Origin: Terasakiella brassicae
GTDB lineage: Bacteria; Pseudomonadota; Alphaproteobacteria; Rhodospirillales; Terasakiellaceae
Direction of reading: 5' to 3'
DNA: 64,000 nt
Assembly (NCBI RefSeq): GCF_014641495.1
Contig: NZ_BMHV01000001.1
Span: 1 to 64,000, forward strand
Shown: positions 34,586-44,490 of the stretch, one piece after another
How the letters are laid out: every line of letters starts with the position of its first letter
Numbering within the stretch: the stretch's first letter is position 1
The notes under the pieces: generated by a model
Databases searched by the model: none
Told to the model about the DNA's origin: nothing
The model's input: only the letters and a program-made list of their open reading frames with translations
Translations under genes and position numbers: made by a program

Positions 34586-36919
34586 GTGCCGCAGGAATTC
34601 GATTTAAATCAGTTCAAAGTGACGTACTTTGAAGAATGTCAGGACCTTCTGGAAACGGCAGAAGAACAACTGAGCATACTTCAAGCGCAACTTGGCGATG
34701 TTGATGTCGAAACGCTGCATGCGATATTTCGGTGTGTCCATTCCATTAAGGGCGGGGCAGGTGCCTTTAATTTTACGGGATTGATCGAGTTTTCACATAT
34801 TTTGGAAACAACATTGGATCTTTTGCGCGAGGGCAAAATTCAGCCGGATCATAATCTCGTGGATTGTTTAATCCGCTCAAATGACGTGTTGGGCACTTTG
34901 GTCCACATGGCGCAAAAAGAAATCGAACCATCCCCCGATATCTGGAAAACGATTGCTTCTGAACTGGAAAAATATTCGGGCCTAAATATTACAACAAGTG
35001 CGGCCTCATTGAATGAGGAAGACGTTTCCCCCCTTTTGGCATCGGTTGCGGGTTATAATTTAACGGCAGAAGAAGAAGAAGAACAAGGGTGGGGCTTGTT
35101 CCTTGAAAATATTTTACCGCCTTCGAGCCAGATGTCGTCCGAGATGGAAAAGGATGATCAAGGTTGGGGGCTGTTTGGAGATGAGCCAGAGATTGAAAAC
35201 AATACAGAGACAGCCCATTGTCCTGAATTAACGAAACCGCATTATCGTATCCGTTTCGTCCCGGAACCGCATTTGCTCCAATTCGCCAATGAACCGTTAT
35301 TGCTGGCGCGTGAGTTAAAAACCCTGGGGGACTGTATCGCCCATGTAGATGTTTCACGATTGCCCAAGCTGGCGGATATTGCGCCGGATGTGGCTTATTT
35401 AAGCTGGTCCTTTGATCTTTATACAGACCGTAGCATTGCTGATATTGAAGAAGTTTTTGAATTTGTTATTGATGATTGCCAGCTGGATATTCAACTTGTC
35501 GATAACCGGGAACAAATCGAAGTTACATCTGATGTGGCTGATAGCCCGCAAGATGAGGCGCTAGCCGATCTGGCAGGTGACATACAGCCTCGGGAAAGTA
35601 CACCTGTGCCGCGTCCTCAAAAGGAACAGTCCTTATCAAAAACCGAAAATAAAAAAGTTGATATGGCGGCGAATGGCAATGTTTCTGCGCCGATGGTGTC
35701 TTCTATTCGGGTGGAACTGGATCGTGTTGATCGTTTGGTCAATATGGTGGGCGAATTGGTCATTACACAATCCATGCTGAAACAACAGGCTGATGAACTG
35801 GCAAATAATGCGGGATTGCGGATGACGCAAGGGTTTGAGGAACTCAATGCCCGAACGCGGGAATTACAAGAAAGCGTGATGGCAATCCGGATGCAGCCAG
35901 TTAAATCCGTTTTTGCACGTATGCCACGACTGGTACGCGAACTGTCTGCGAAACTGGGTAAAAAAATAGACCTTATTACCTCGGGTGAAATGACCGAGGT
36001 TGATAAGACGGTTATCGAACAACTAATGGACCCCTTAACCCATATGATCCGAAATTCGGTCGATCATGGGGTGGAAACACCGGATGAAAGACGGGCAGCG
36101 GGCAAGCCGGAACGCGCCCGTATATATCTGCGGGCAGAACATAAAAGCGGCCGCATCCAGATCGAAGTCAGTGATGATGGTCGTGGAATAGATCGTGACC
36201 GTGTCCTTGCCAAGGCCGAAGAAAAAGGCCTGATCGAACGTGACGTGGAAATAGATGCGCAAGCCATTGATAATCTAATTTTCACACCGGGATTTTCGAC
36301 TGCAAATTCCGTAAGTGATGTATCCGGTCGTGGCGTTGGAATGGACGTTGTTCGGCGTAATATTATCAGCCTAGGCGGGCGAATTTCTGTTTTTTCAACA
36401 CCGGGGGAAGGTGCGCGGTTCCTGATGTCCCTGCCTTTGACGCTGGCCGTTCTGGACGGGATGATCGTCAAATGCGGGGCTGAAAAATACATTATTCCGC
36501 TGACCTCTATTATCGAAAGTATTCATCCGGTTCGTGAAGAAATTAAAAGCCTGATGAATGGTGGTACACTTGTGTCTGTGCGGGGACAATACATTCGGAT
36601 TGTCAATCTGCATCATCTGTTTAATTTGAAAGATGCTATTACAGACCCGGCAGAATCCCTTGTGGTGATCGTGGAGACGGAACGCTACGGTTACGTTGGT
36701 ATTATGGTTGATGAACTTCTGGGGCAGCAACAAGTGGTTATAAAAAGCCTTGAAGAAAATTATGATCCGATTGCCGGTGTCGCTGCGGCGACTATTCTCG
36801 GTAATGGTAAAGTCGCATTGATTTTAGATGTAGACGGTTTAGCGGAAATGGAACATGGCGCAGAAAAACGCCGTAAAAATAAAAGCCTGCAACGGCAAGT
36901 TTTTTTGACTGGAGAGTAA
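34586..36919 (+). CDS. cheA: Chemotaxis histidine kinase CheA
   Basis: 777 residues from a GTG start with ribosome site AAGGG. The P1/Hpt domain has H52 in CVHSIKGGAGAF. An acidic linker (about 150-215) carries two copies of a QGWGLF motif. A P2-like domain (about 218-305, YRIRFVPEPHLL) follows. P3 is at about 375-440, P4 ATPase (MIRNSVDHGVETPDERRAAG, DDGRGID, GRGVGMDVVR) at about 440-620, and the P5/CheW-like domain follows to the end. It phosphorylates CheY and CheB in response to receptors. The gene lies between cheY and cheW. Confidence 0.97.
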   Translation: MPQEFDLNQFKVTYFEECQDLLETAEEQLSILQAQLGDVDVETLHAIFRCVHSIKGGAGAFNFTGLIEFSHILETTLDLLREGKIQPDHNLVDCLIRSNDVLGTLVHMAQKEIEPSPDIWKTIASELEKYSGLNITTSAASLNEEDVSPLLASVAGYNLTAEEEEEQGWGLFLENILPPSSQMSSEMEKDDQGWGLFGDEPEIENNTETAHCPELTKPHYRIRFVPEPHLLQFANEPLLLARELKTLGDCIAHVDVSRLPKLADIAPDVAYLSWSFDLYTDRSIADIEEVFEFVIDDCQLDIQLVDNREQIEVTSDVADSPQDEALADLAGDIQPRESTPVPRPQKEQSLSKTENKKVDMAANGNVSAPMVSSIRVELDRVDRLVNMVGELVITQSMLKQQADELANNAGLRMTQGFEELNARTRELQESVMAIRMQPVKSVFARMPRLVRELSAKLGKKIDLITSGEMTEVDKTVIEQLMDPLTHMIRNSVDHGVETPDERRAAGKPERARIYLRAEHKSGRIQIEVSDDGRGIDRDRVLAKAEEKGLIERDVEIDAQAIDNLIFTPGFSTANSVSDVSGRGVGMDVVRRNIISLGGRISVFSTPGEGARFLMSLPLTLAVLDGMIVKCGAEKYIIPLTSIIESIHPVREEIKSLMNGGTLVSVRGQYIRIVNLHHLFNLKDAITDPAESLVVIVETERYGYVGIMVDELLGQQQVVIKSLEENYDPIAGVAAATILGNGKVALILDVDGLAEMEHGAEKRRKNKSLQRQVFLTGE

Positions 36920-36923
36920 AGGC

Positions 36924-37463
36924 ATGCCTTCGACACATAATTACCTAATGCCACACGATCAAAAAGGCGCGGATATTTCGGAAAGTGCGTCTGAAACCCG
37001 TCAATATATTTCGTTTACGATCGGGCAGGAAGAGTACGGTGTTGATATTATGGCCGTCAGAGAGATCAAGGCATGGACCGATACAACCCATTTACCAAAT
37101 ACACCGGAATATATGCGCGGTGTTTTGAATTTGCGTGGTGTGATCGTTCCTATTTTTGACTTGCGCTGTCGTTTTGGTATGGGCTTGACGCAAGCCACAA
37201 ATATGCATGTCGTCGTTATTGTGCAAGTTGGGCAGCGTATGGTCGGGATGTTGGTTGACGCCGTATCCGACATTTTGACGATTGCTAAAGACGAGATTCA
37301 ACAAATGCCGCAAATGGAACGTAATATTGATGATGAATATCTAAGCGGACTTGTCACTGTAAAAGATCGTTTGGTTGCGCTGCTTGATGCAGATTTATTG
37401 TTTAATCAACAATCTATCGAAAATGGCGTTGTGCTGGGTAAAGCTGCTTTAGGGGATAAATAA
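36924..37463 (+). CDS. cheW: Chemotaxis coupling protein CheW
   Basis: 179 residues. About 25 variable residues precede the CheW beta-barrel: [50 protein letters not shown], and [20 protein letters not shown]. It bridges receptors and CheA. It starts 4 bp after cheA and ends 1 bp before the MCP gene. Confidence 0.96.
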   Translation: MPSTHNYLMPHDQKGADISESASETRQYISFTIGQEEYGVDIMAVREIKAWTDTTHLPNTPEYMRGVLNLRGVIVPIFDLRCRFGMGLTQATNMHVVVIVQVGQRMVGMLVDAVSDILTIAKDEIQQMPQMERNIDDEYLSGLVTVKDRLVALLDADLLFNQQSIENGVVLGKAALGDK

Positions 37464-37464
37464 G

Positions 37465-40400
37465 ATGAGTGAATATATGGAATACAGACACTCTTTTTGG
37501 CAGTTGTCCCGCAAGATACCCCTGTTTATCGCGCTTTGTTCTGCATTTAGTGCGCTTCTCGTTGTTATTTTCGTTCTTGTTCAAATTGAGAATTTCGAAA
37601 AAGCTAAAGTGGAAGAAAGTTTCAGCGTTCTTGCAGAAGAGCGGGTGAAAGAACTTGAAAACTATTTCAGTGGTGTGGCATCCGACCTGCAAATTGTTGC
37701 CGATGCCCCGATGACTAAAAAAGCTCAATTGGCCTTTAGCCGGGCTTGGCAGATGATGGATGGGACACCTGCGGAAAACCTGAAAAAACAATATATTGAA
37801 CAAAATCCTTATCCTTTCGGAGAAAAGCAAAAACTGATTTTTCAGGATGACGATGTGACCGCTTATGGTCAGGTTCACAAAGCCTATCATCCGTGGTTCT
37901 CAAGCTTTGCGGAAAAACGTGGTTACCGCGATGTCTTTTTGGTTAATCTGGATGGGAATGTTGTTTATTCCGTCTATAAAGAAACAGATTTTGCCAGTAG
38001 TTTGACAGGTGGAAACTCGGAATTCAATCCGTTGGCTCAAACCTTTCAGGCCAGCTTGAAGTTGCGCAAAGGGGAACAAACCTTTACCGACTTCAGTATA
38101 TACGAAGCAAGTGATAAAAAAGCGGCGGCTTTTATCGGGCAGCCCATTGTTGTTGACGGTTTTACAAAAGGTGTTTTGATCTTTCAGTTATCTGTTGATC
38201 CGATCAACCAAGTCATTTCAAAACGTAAAGGTTTGGGGAAGACCGGGGAAGCCATACTTGTTGGCGCAGATCGTCTGGCCCGAAACCAATCTCCTTTATT
38301 TGAGAGAGACACTGTCTTAAAACGCGAAGTCGGTGGTGCACATGTTCGCAAAGCCTTGGATGGGCAAACGGGTATTTTGGAAGCTGAAACGGTTCAAGCC
38401 GGGCATACAGAACCAAGCAATCATTTCATTGCATATGCACCATTTAATTTTAAAGACGTGAATTATGCGTTTATTGTTGCACAAGATGTGGATGAAGTTC
38501 TCGCTTTTCTAGGTGACATTCAAAATATGCTGTTGCTGACAATGGCTGGTGTTGTGGGCGTTGTGGTTGTCATTGGCATCTTTATTGGAAAAAGTATTTC
38601 GCGCCCCATTACGGAAATGACGGAACTGGTCTCTGAATTGGCGGCGGGTCGTGTAAAAACCGTAGAAATGCAGGATCGGGGGGATGAGCTTGGCTTAATG
38701 GCCTTGTCATTGAACCAGATTTATATGATGAGCGTTGAAAATACGCGCATTCGTACGGCGTTGGATAACGCAACAACATGCATTATGGTTGCGGATGCGG
38801 ATCGTGATATCATTTACATGAACAACGCCATTATTGATATGTTCCGTGTGGCAGAAAATGATATCCGTGAATCCCTGCCTCATTTCGATGTGAATAATAT
38901 CTTGGGTCAATCAATCGATATGTTCCAAAGCGATCCGCAATATCAGGCTGATGCATTATCCGATTTAAATACAGCGCAGAAAACCCGCATGACAATGGGA
39001 CAGCGTACGTTTGATTTGACAATGGCACCTGTTCGCGATGGTGACGGACGGCGTCTGGGCAGCGTGGTTGAATGGCTGGATTTAACCGATGGCTTGGCAC
39101 GCCGGGAATTGGACGAAACCACGGCGATTGAAAATTACCGTATCCGAACCGCGTTGGATAATGCGACCACCTGTATCATGGTTGGGGATTCGGAAGGGGA
39201 AATCGTTTACGTCAATCCAGCCGCACATAAAATGTTTGAAGTGGCGGAAAATGATATTCGGCAGGTTCTCCCCAATTTTGATTCTAAAAACATTCTGGGC
39301 CAACCGATCAATGCGTTTAAGAATACGCTTGATGCTCAGGAGAAATACGCGATCAGTGACGATGGTGTCCAGCAGGCACGTATCAAAATGGGCAACCGTA
39401 CTTTCGATCTGACCGTGGCATCTGTGAAGGATGGGGAAGATACGGATTACGGCGATGTTGTGGAATGGAAAGATATTACAGACCAACTGGCTGTTCAGGA
39501 AGAGGTCGATAATGTTGTACGCAGTGTCGTAAACGGGGATTTCTCGCAAGAAATTTCATTGAACGGCAAGCAAGGGTTTATGCTGTCCCTCGCACAAAGC
39601 GTAAATGCTTTGACCGATACGGTTCGCGATGTTTTTGACGAAATTGCACAATCCTTATCCGCTCTCGCAAAAGGCAATCTGGAATACCAGATTACGAAAG
39701 ATTATTCAGGTACGTATGAAGCCTTGAAACAGGATACCAACCAGACATCGCAACGTTTAAGAAGCATTGTTGGTGATATTATGCTGGCCTCAAGCGAGAT
39801 TACCAACGCCTCACGGGAAATTTCATCCGGGTCTATTGATTTATCGCAAAGAACGGAAACGCAAGCCTCCAGCCTCGAAGAAACGGCGGCTTCTATGGAA
39901 GAAATGGCGACAACGATCAAGCAAAATGCGGACAACGCACAGCAGGCCAATCAGTTGGCCCGCAATGCGCGTGATGTTGCAGAAGTTGGTGGTGATGTCG
40001 TGGTGCAGGCTGTCGGGGCTATGTCATCGATTGAGGAGTCTTCACAGAAGGTGTCCGATATTATTGGTGTGATTGATGAAATAGCCTTCCAAACCAATTT
40101 GTTGGCGTTGAACGCAGCTGTTGAGGCCGCAAGAGCCGGAGAAGCCGGGAAAGGGTTTGCCGTTGTCGCATCCGAAGTCAGAACGCTGGCCCAACGCAGT
40201 GGTGAAGCTGCAAAAGATATTAAAAATCTTATTCTGGACAGCAATCAACAGGTTCGAAATGGCGTGAAACTTGTCGGTGATACCGGGGCATCACTGGAAA
40301 ATATTGTTAATTCAATCAAACGTGTTGCCGATATTGTCTCTGAAATCGCAGCGGCAAGTCGGGAGCAGGCCAGCGGGGTTGATCAAATTAACTCTGCCAT

Positions 40401-40764
40401 CACACAAATGGATGAAATGACGCAGCAAAACGCGGCCCTTGTCGAGGAAAGTTCAGCCAGTGCACGGTCTTTGGAAGATCAATCAGAGAAAATGATGCAG
40501 TTGATTTCGTTTTTTGAAACGAGAAAAGAGGTTGCCAGTGGGCTTGCGACACCTGTTGCAAAAAAGACTGAAAACTTGCCCGCTTCAAGTTCGTCGGTGA
40601 TGTCGCCAACATTAACCTACGATGTCTCTTTCGAAGATGAGTTCGAGGCGGAGTTGGGAGATTTGGATTCACAGCCCCGCGAACGCAAACCCGTTAAGAA
40701 AATGGTGAATGAGCCAGCGAAGGCTGATGCAAACAGTGCGGATGCCGACTGGGAAGAGTTCTAA
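37465..40764 (+). CDS. Methyl-accepting chemotaxis protein with tandem PAS domains and CheR-docking tail
   Basis: 1099 residues. TM1 is at about 18-40, a large periplasmic Cache-like sensor at about 41-352, TM2 at about 355-377, and HAMP at about 377-420. Two near-duplicate PAS units follow (about 428-545 and 560-680), both starting [15 protein letters not shown] linker/HAMP-like region precedes the MA signalling domain (about 770-1020), whose hairpin tip reads [20 protein letters not shown]. The C-terminus ends DWEEF, an xWxxF pentapeptide like GWEEF of P. aeruginosa McpB, which tethers CheR2. cheR is the next gene. This is the only full-length receptor in the window. Confidence 0.95.
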   Translation: MSEYMEYRHSFWQLSRKIPLFIALCSAFSALLVVIFVLVQIENFEKAKVEESFSVLAEERVKELENYFSGVASDLQIVADAPMTKKAQLAFSRAWQMMDGTPAENLKKQYIEQNPYPFGEKQKLIFQDDDVTAYGQVHKAYHPWFSSFAEKRGYRDVFLVNLDGNVVYSVYKETDFASSLTGGNSEFNPLAQTFQASLKLRKGEQTFTDFSIYEASDKKAAAFIGQPIVVDGFTKGVLIFQLSVDPINQVISKRKGLGKTGEAILVGADRLARNQSPLFERDTVLKREVGGAHVRKALDGQTGILEAETVQAGHTEPSNHFIAYAPFNFKDVNYAFIVAQDVDEVLAFLGDIQNMLLLTMAGVVGVVVVIGIFIGKSISRPITEMTELVSELAAGRVKTVEMQDRGDELGLMALSLNQIYMMSVENTRIRTALDNATTCIMVADADRDIIYMNNAIIDMFRVAENDIRESLPHFDVNNILGQSIDMFQSDPQYQADALSDLNTAQKTRMTMGQRTFDLTMAPVRDGDGRRLGSVVEWLDLTDGLARRELDETTAIENYRIRTALDNATTCIMVGDSEGEIVYVNPAAHKMFEVAENDIRQVLPNFDSKNILGQPINAFKNTLDAQEKYAISDDGVQQARIKMGNRTFDLTVASVKDGEDTDYGDVVEWKDITDQLAVQEEVDNVVRSVVNGDFSQEISLNGKQGFMLSLAQSVNALTDTVRDVFDEIAQSLSALAKGNLEYQITKDYSGTYEALKQDTNQTSQRLRSIVGDIMLASSEITNASREISSGSIDLSQRTETQASSLEETAASMEEMATTIKQNADNAQQANQLARNARDVAEVGGDVVVQAVGAMSSIEESSQKVSDIIGVIDEIAFQTNLLALNAAVEAARAGEAGKGFAVVASEVRTLAQRSGEAAKDIKNLILDSNQQVRNGVKLVGDTGASLENIVNSIKRVADIVSEIAAASREQASGVDQINSAITQMDEMTQQNAALVEESSASARSLEDQSEKMMQLISFFETRKEVASGLATPVAKKTENLPASSSSVMSPTLTYDVSFEDEFEAELGDLDSQPRERKPVKKMVNEPAKADANSADADWEEF

Positions 40765-40778
40765 AAGGGTGTCTGTGA

Positions 40779-41714
40779 ATGACTGAAAAGAAGTTCAAAC
40801 TGATGACGCGCAAAAAAGAGACGTCCGCTGTTGCGTTAAAACCGAAGGTACGCTTTATCGCCAAGCCGAAAGAACAAACACGCGAATTTCCATTTTCAGA
40901 TAATGACTTTTCAACACTTGCCGATTTAATTCAGTCACGCACCGGCATTGTTATGAAAGATCATAAAAAGAATATGGTTTACAGCCGCTTGGTGCGCCGT
41001 TTACGGGCATTAAATATCCGTTCTTTTTCTGACTATTTACATTTTTTGGCGGGCAGTCGGGGTGAGGGGGAAATTGGTCATCTGGTAAACGCGATAACGA
41101 CCAATTTAACCCGTTTCTTTCGGGAAGAACATCATTTTGAACATTTGGCGGAAGTCGGGCTGTCTGATGCGATGAAGGCAATCAAGCAGGGAAAACAAAA
41201 CCGTCTGCGTTTATGGTCGGCAGGGTGTTCATCCGGGGAAGAAGCCTATAGTATGGCAATGGTTTTGGATCAAATGTTGAATATGCGATCCATTCCGGAA
41301 ATTGATGCTAAAATTCTGGCGACGGATCTGGATAGCAATATGCTGGAAAAGGGGCGCTTAGGCGATTATGACAAAGTTATTCGCGAACAGGTTCCTGAAC
41401 AATATTTAACGTATATTCAGCCCAGTAGTCTGAATGTGGATAAATGCCATATATCCAATCGCTTGCGGGATTATATTGCGTTTAAGCAATTGAATTTGCT
41501 CTCTGAATGGCCCATGAAGGGGCCGTTTGATGCCATTTTTTGCCGAAATGTGATGATCTATTTTGATCATAAGACCAAGGTGGATCTGACAAATAAGCTG
41601 GTGGACCTTCTCAGGCCGGGGGGCTGGCTTTATCTGGGACATTCCGAGAACCTGCTGGATGTGGATAAACGTCTTGATCTATATGGGCGAACCATATACA
41701 GGCGCATCACATAA
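40779..41714 (+). CDS. cheR: Chemotaxis methyltransferase CheR
   Basis: 311 residues. About 45 N-terminal residues precede the CheR all-alpha domain (LADLIQSRTGIVMKDHKKNM, NLTRFFREEHHF). The SAM-binding domain follows (LRLWSAGCSSGEEAYSMAM, ATDLDSNMLEKG, FDAIFCRNVMIYFD). It methylates receptor glutamates. It directly follows an MCP with a C-terminal DWEEF pentapeptide, so a docked CheR-MCP pair is likely. Confidence 0.96.
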   Translation: MTEKKFKLMTRKKETSAVALKPKVRFIAKPKEQTREFPFSDNDFSTLADLIQSRTGIVMKDHKKNMVYSRLVRRLRALNIRSFSDYLHFLAGSRGEGEIGHLVNAITTNLTRFFREEHHFEHLAEVGLSDAMKAIKQGKQNRLRLWSAGCSSGEEAYSMAMVLDQMLNMRSIPEIDAKILATDLDSNMLEKGRLGDYDKVIREQVPEQYLTYIQPSSLNVDKCHISNRLRDYIAFKQLNLLSEWPMKGPFDAIFCRNVMIYFDHKTKVDLTNKLVDLLRPGGWLYLGHSENLLDVDKRLDLYGRTIYRRIT

Positions 41715-41732
41715 TGTGTGAAAGGGGGATTG

Positions 41733-42359
41733 ATGACTGAAGATAACAAATACCTTTCACAAGGTTCATATGATGAGAAAACATCCCGGCGATATTGGGA
41801 TCCAACGTTCAAGCATTTCGCTGTCAAAGTTGGGCCGGGGGCACATTATGTGACAACCAGCAAAGATGAAATGATTGTCACGACCTTGGGGTCTTGTGTG
41901 TCTGCCTGTATTCGAGACAGCGAATTGGGCATTGGCGGGATTAATCATTTTATGTTGCCTGAAAGCGATACAGGAAACTGGGGAGGTGTCAGTGCCTCCA
42001 TGCGCTATGGCAACTATGCGATGGAGGTTTTAATTAACGATATCCTTCGTATGGGAGGCGCGCGAAATCGTCTGGAGATCAAACTCTTTGGTGGTGCCAA
42101 TGTGATGAATTCGCAAAATCTTATTGGTACCAAAAATGTTGAATTTGTTGAAACCTACCTGCGTATTGAACATATGGCGGTGTCTGCACAACATTTAGGG
42201 GGCGAACAGGGAAGGCGAATTATTTATTTCCCGGAAACAGGGAAAGTAAAAATGAAACTGCTGGATAGCAAGGGGAATGCTGTTGTTGCAGCCGAAGAGA
42301 GCAACTTTAAAAAGCAAATTGAAAAGAGAGATATTGAGGGATCTATCGAACTTTTTTAA
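41733..42359 (+). CDS. cheD: Chemoreceptor glutamine deamidase CheD
   Basis: 208 residues from the ATG at 41733, with the strong ribosome site AAGGGGG 5 bp upstream; a GTG at 41718 would add five residues. Catalytic Cys in TTLGSCVSACIRD and His in GGINHFMLPES are present, as is the conserved KLFGGANVM. CheD deamidates receptor glutamines. The C-terminal tail ends IEGSIELF, very like the DDIELF end of the protein encoded two genes downstream. Confidence 0.95.
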   Translation: MTEDNKYLSQGSYDEKTSRRYWDPTFKHFAVKVGPGAHYVTTSKDEMIVTTLGSCVSACIRDSELGIGGINHFMLPESDTGNWGGVSASMRYGNYAMEVLINDILRMGGARNRLEIKLFGGANVMNSQNLIGTKNVEFVETYLRIEHMAVSAQHLGGEQGRRIIYFPETGKVKMKLLDSKGNAVVAAEESNFKKQIEKRDIEGSIELF

Positions 42360-42444
42360 TGAGAGTATTGAACGCAAATGCGTTATCTCAGATTGAGGAA
42401 ATCTGTTCGCGATTTGCTTTAGGGGAGAAGGAATAATAAAAAAT

Positions 42445-43506
42445 ATGACCCGTGCCATTAAAGTACTGATTGTAGATGACAGTGCGCTGATCAGGGAGAT
42501 GCTGGCCTCTATTATAAATAGTGACCCGGCGCTGACTGTCGTTGGAACAGCCCCGGATGCATTGAAAGCGCGCGAGATGATCAAGCGGTTAAATCCGGAT
42601 GTTGTCACGCTTGATATTGAAATGCCCAAAATGAACGGGATTGATTTTTTGCGCAAGATTATGAAGTTGCGCCCTATGCCCGTTGTTATGATTTCGACAA
42701 TGACACAAAATAGTGCGGCAATTACGTTAGAAGCTCTGGAAATTGGGGCTGTGGACTTTGTTGCCAAACCAAAGCACGATGTGGAACGAGAACTTGGCGA
42801 AAAAGCAAAAGAGATTATTGCCAAAGTTAAAACGGCCGCCAATGCAAAAGTGAAACCGTTGGAACAAACAATCTTTCCGGTGGTAAAAGAACCGATGGTG
42901 GCCATGCCGGGTTCTGCATTACAATACAATATGATTGTAATCGGTGCGTCAACCGGCGGGGTAGAAGCCTTGCGCACAATTTTTTCTGATTTGCCCAAAG
43001 AAATGCCGCCGATTTTTGTCGTGCAACATATGCCGAAACAGTTCACCAAAACGTTTGCACAACGCTTAAATGGATTAGGGCAACTGAACGTCCATGAAGC
43101 CGAAGATTATATGATTGCGCGTTCGGGCCATGTATATATTGCACCGGGGGATCGTCACTTGCGGGTTGCGAAAAGTAAAGGGGAGGTTGTCTGTCGTTTG
43201 ATGGAAGGAAACCCCGTAAGCGGCCATATCCCGTCTGTGGATGTTTTGTTTGATTCTGTTTGTCATGTGGACCCCCGGCGGACAATTGGTGTTATACTGA
43301 GTGGTATGGGCAAAGACGGCGCGGAATCCATGTTGAAAATGCATCAGGCGGGAAGCTATACGGTTGGGCAAGATGAACAGAGTTGCGTTGTTTATGGCAT
43401 GCCCAAAGCCGCATATGAAAAGGGCGGTGTCGATGTGCAGGCTGATCTTAATAAAATAGCAGATGTCTTGATTTCACTTTGTTATAAAAATGAAGAAACG
43501 GAGTGA
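42445..43506 (+). CDS. cheB: Protein-glutamate methylesterase CheB
   Basis: 353 residues. The receiver domain (about 5-120) has phospho-acceptor D57 in VVTLDIEMPKMNG and VDFVAKPKHD. A linker leads to the methylesterase domain (about 160-350) with Ser in VIGASTGGVEAL, His in FVVQHMPKQFT and Asp in GMGKDGAESML. It demethylates receptors when phosphorylated by CheA. Its last 17 bp overlap the start of the next gene, implying translational coupling. Confidence 0.97.
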   Translation: MTRAIKVLIVDDSALIREMLASIINSDPALTVVGTAPDALKAREMIKRLNPDVVTLDIEMPKMNGIDFLRKIMKLRPMPVVMISTMTQNSAAITLEALEIGAVDFVAKPKHDVERELGEKAKEIIAKVKTAANAKVKPLEQTIFPVVKEPMVAMPGSALQYNMIVIGASTGGVEALRTIFSDLPKEMPPIFVVQHMPKQFTKTFAQRLNGLGQLNVHEAEDYMIARSGHVYIAPGDRHLRVAKSKGEVVCRLMEGNPVSGHIPSVDVLFDSVCHVDPRRTIGVILSGMGKDGAESMLKMHQAGSYTVGQDEQSCVVYGMPKAAYEKGGVDVQADLNKIADVLISLCYKNEETE

Positions 43507-44392
43507 AGTTTTGACGGAACAGGAACTAAGACAGGCAATTTCACATTGGCTGAGCCTTTCCCTTGCGAAACGCCACGGCTTGTCCGCTTTGATAAATGAA
43601 GTGGATACAGCAAACCTGTTATTGCAAACAAGTGTTGAAGAATTAAGCCAGCATTTTCTGAAAATGGCAGAAATTGCACAGGAACAGGTCGCGCAAATTG
43701 ATAAATTTTGTCAGATGGAATGTACGCAAGAGGAAAATGATACCGGACAGCCTCTCTTAAAGTCATTACGAAAATTGGAAAGGGCGTTATGCCAAGAGGC
43801 GAAAGAAAATAAAGAAAGACAAAGACGCACGCAAGAACTGGATCAGGCCCGTTTTTTGTTAAGGGCTGAAATTGCAAAAGAGCACGGTGACGAGCCTGTA
43901 AATTTTGATATTTTACGCCAAGTGAGTGAGAAACTCACAGATCAAAATAAATCGGCAGAGCATTCATTTGAGGCGGAAGACCCGGATTTTATACGTCATC
44001 TATTGGCTGATATTACAGAATTTGAAAAAATGCTGGGCCAATCGGGGCAACGCGCACGTAGTTTACATCAAAGTATTGCCGAGATTGTCGTTAAAATGCA
44101 GTTTCAGGACCGCACCAATCAACGTTTCTCGCGTATTGCCGCAGCCTTAAAAGTTATGATTGATATGTTGTCCAGCATGGAAGAGGAAACAATGCATGTT
44201 TGTGATGATATAGATTGTATTGATCCCGATCATCCCTGGTTGGAAAAAATGATTGCCGAACTGCATTTGAATGAAATGCGAGAACGGTTTGTAAAGCATA
44301 TTTTATTGGATGTTGAAGATAAAATGAAAAATGATGTTTCATCAATTGGTGTGGAACACAGTGATGCCTCAGATGACATCGAATTATTTTGA
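43490..44392 (+). CDS. Cryptic CheZ-like protein (putative CheY-P phosphatase)
   Basis: A 300-residue highly helical protein with no family I recognise at first sight. Near residue 200, VVKMQFQDRTNQRFSRIAAA contains D207-x3-Q211, the spacing and FQDxTxQ context of the E. coli CheZ catalytic pair (D143, Q147 in FQDLTGQ). The C-terminus ends SDASDDIELF, an acidic-hydrophobic tail like the CheY-binding end of CheZ (DDLLDSLGF). The long helices on either side suit a CheZ four-helix bundle. It overlaps cheB by 17 bp; a TTG at 43511 with a GGAG site is an alternative start. FQD-x-T-x-Q helices also occur in other signalling proteins, so phosphatase activity is inferred. Confidence 0.6.
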   Translation: MKKRSEVLTEQELRQAISHWLSLSLAKRHGLSALINEVDTANLLLQTSVEELSQHFLKMAEIAQEQVAQIDKFCQMECTQEENDTGQPLLKSLRKLERALCQEAKENKERQRRTQELDQARFLLRAEIAKEHGDEPVNFDILRQVSEKLTDQNKSAEHSFEAEDPDFIRHLLADITEFEKMLGQSGQRARSLHQSIAEIVVKMQFQDRTNQRFSRIAAALKVMIDMLSSMEEETMHVCDDIDCIDPDHPWLEKMIAELHLNEMRERFVKHILLDVEDKMKNDVSSIGVEHSDASDDIELF

Positions 44393-44490
44393 CAGCTTGA
44401 CCAAGATTAATGCATCTTCGAGAGGTCATCTCTAAAATACCTTCTAAATAATTATTTTGATGACAAATTTACTAGCCAAGGATCAATTAT

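Noticed and set aside
42195-43049. 284-codon frame antisense to cheD/cheB
   Set aside because: It overlaps two certain chemotaxis genes and has no recognisable domain.
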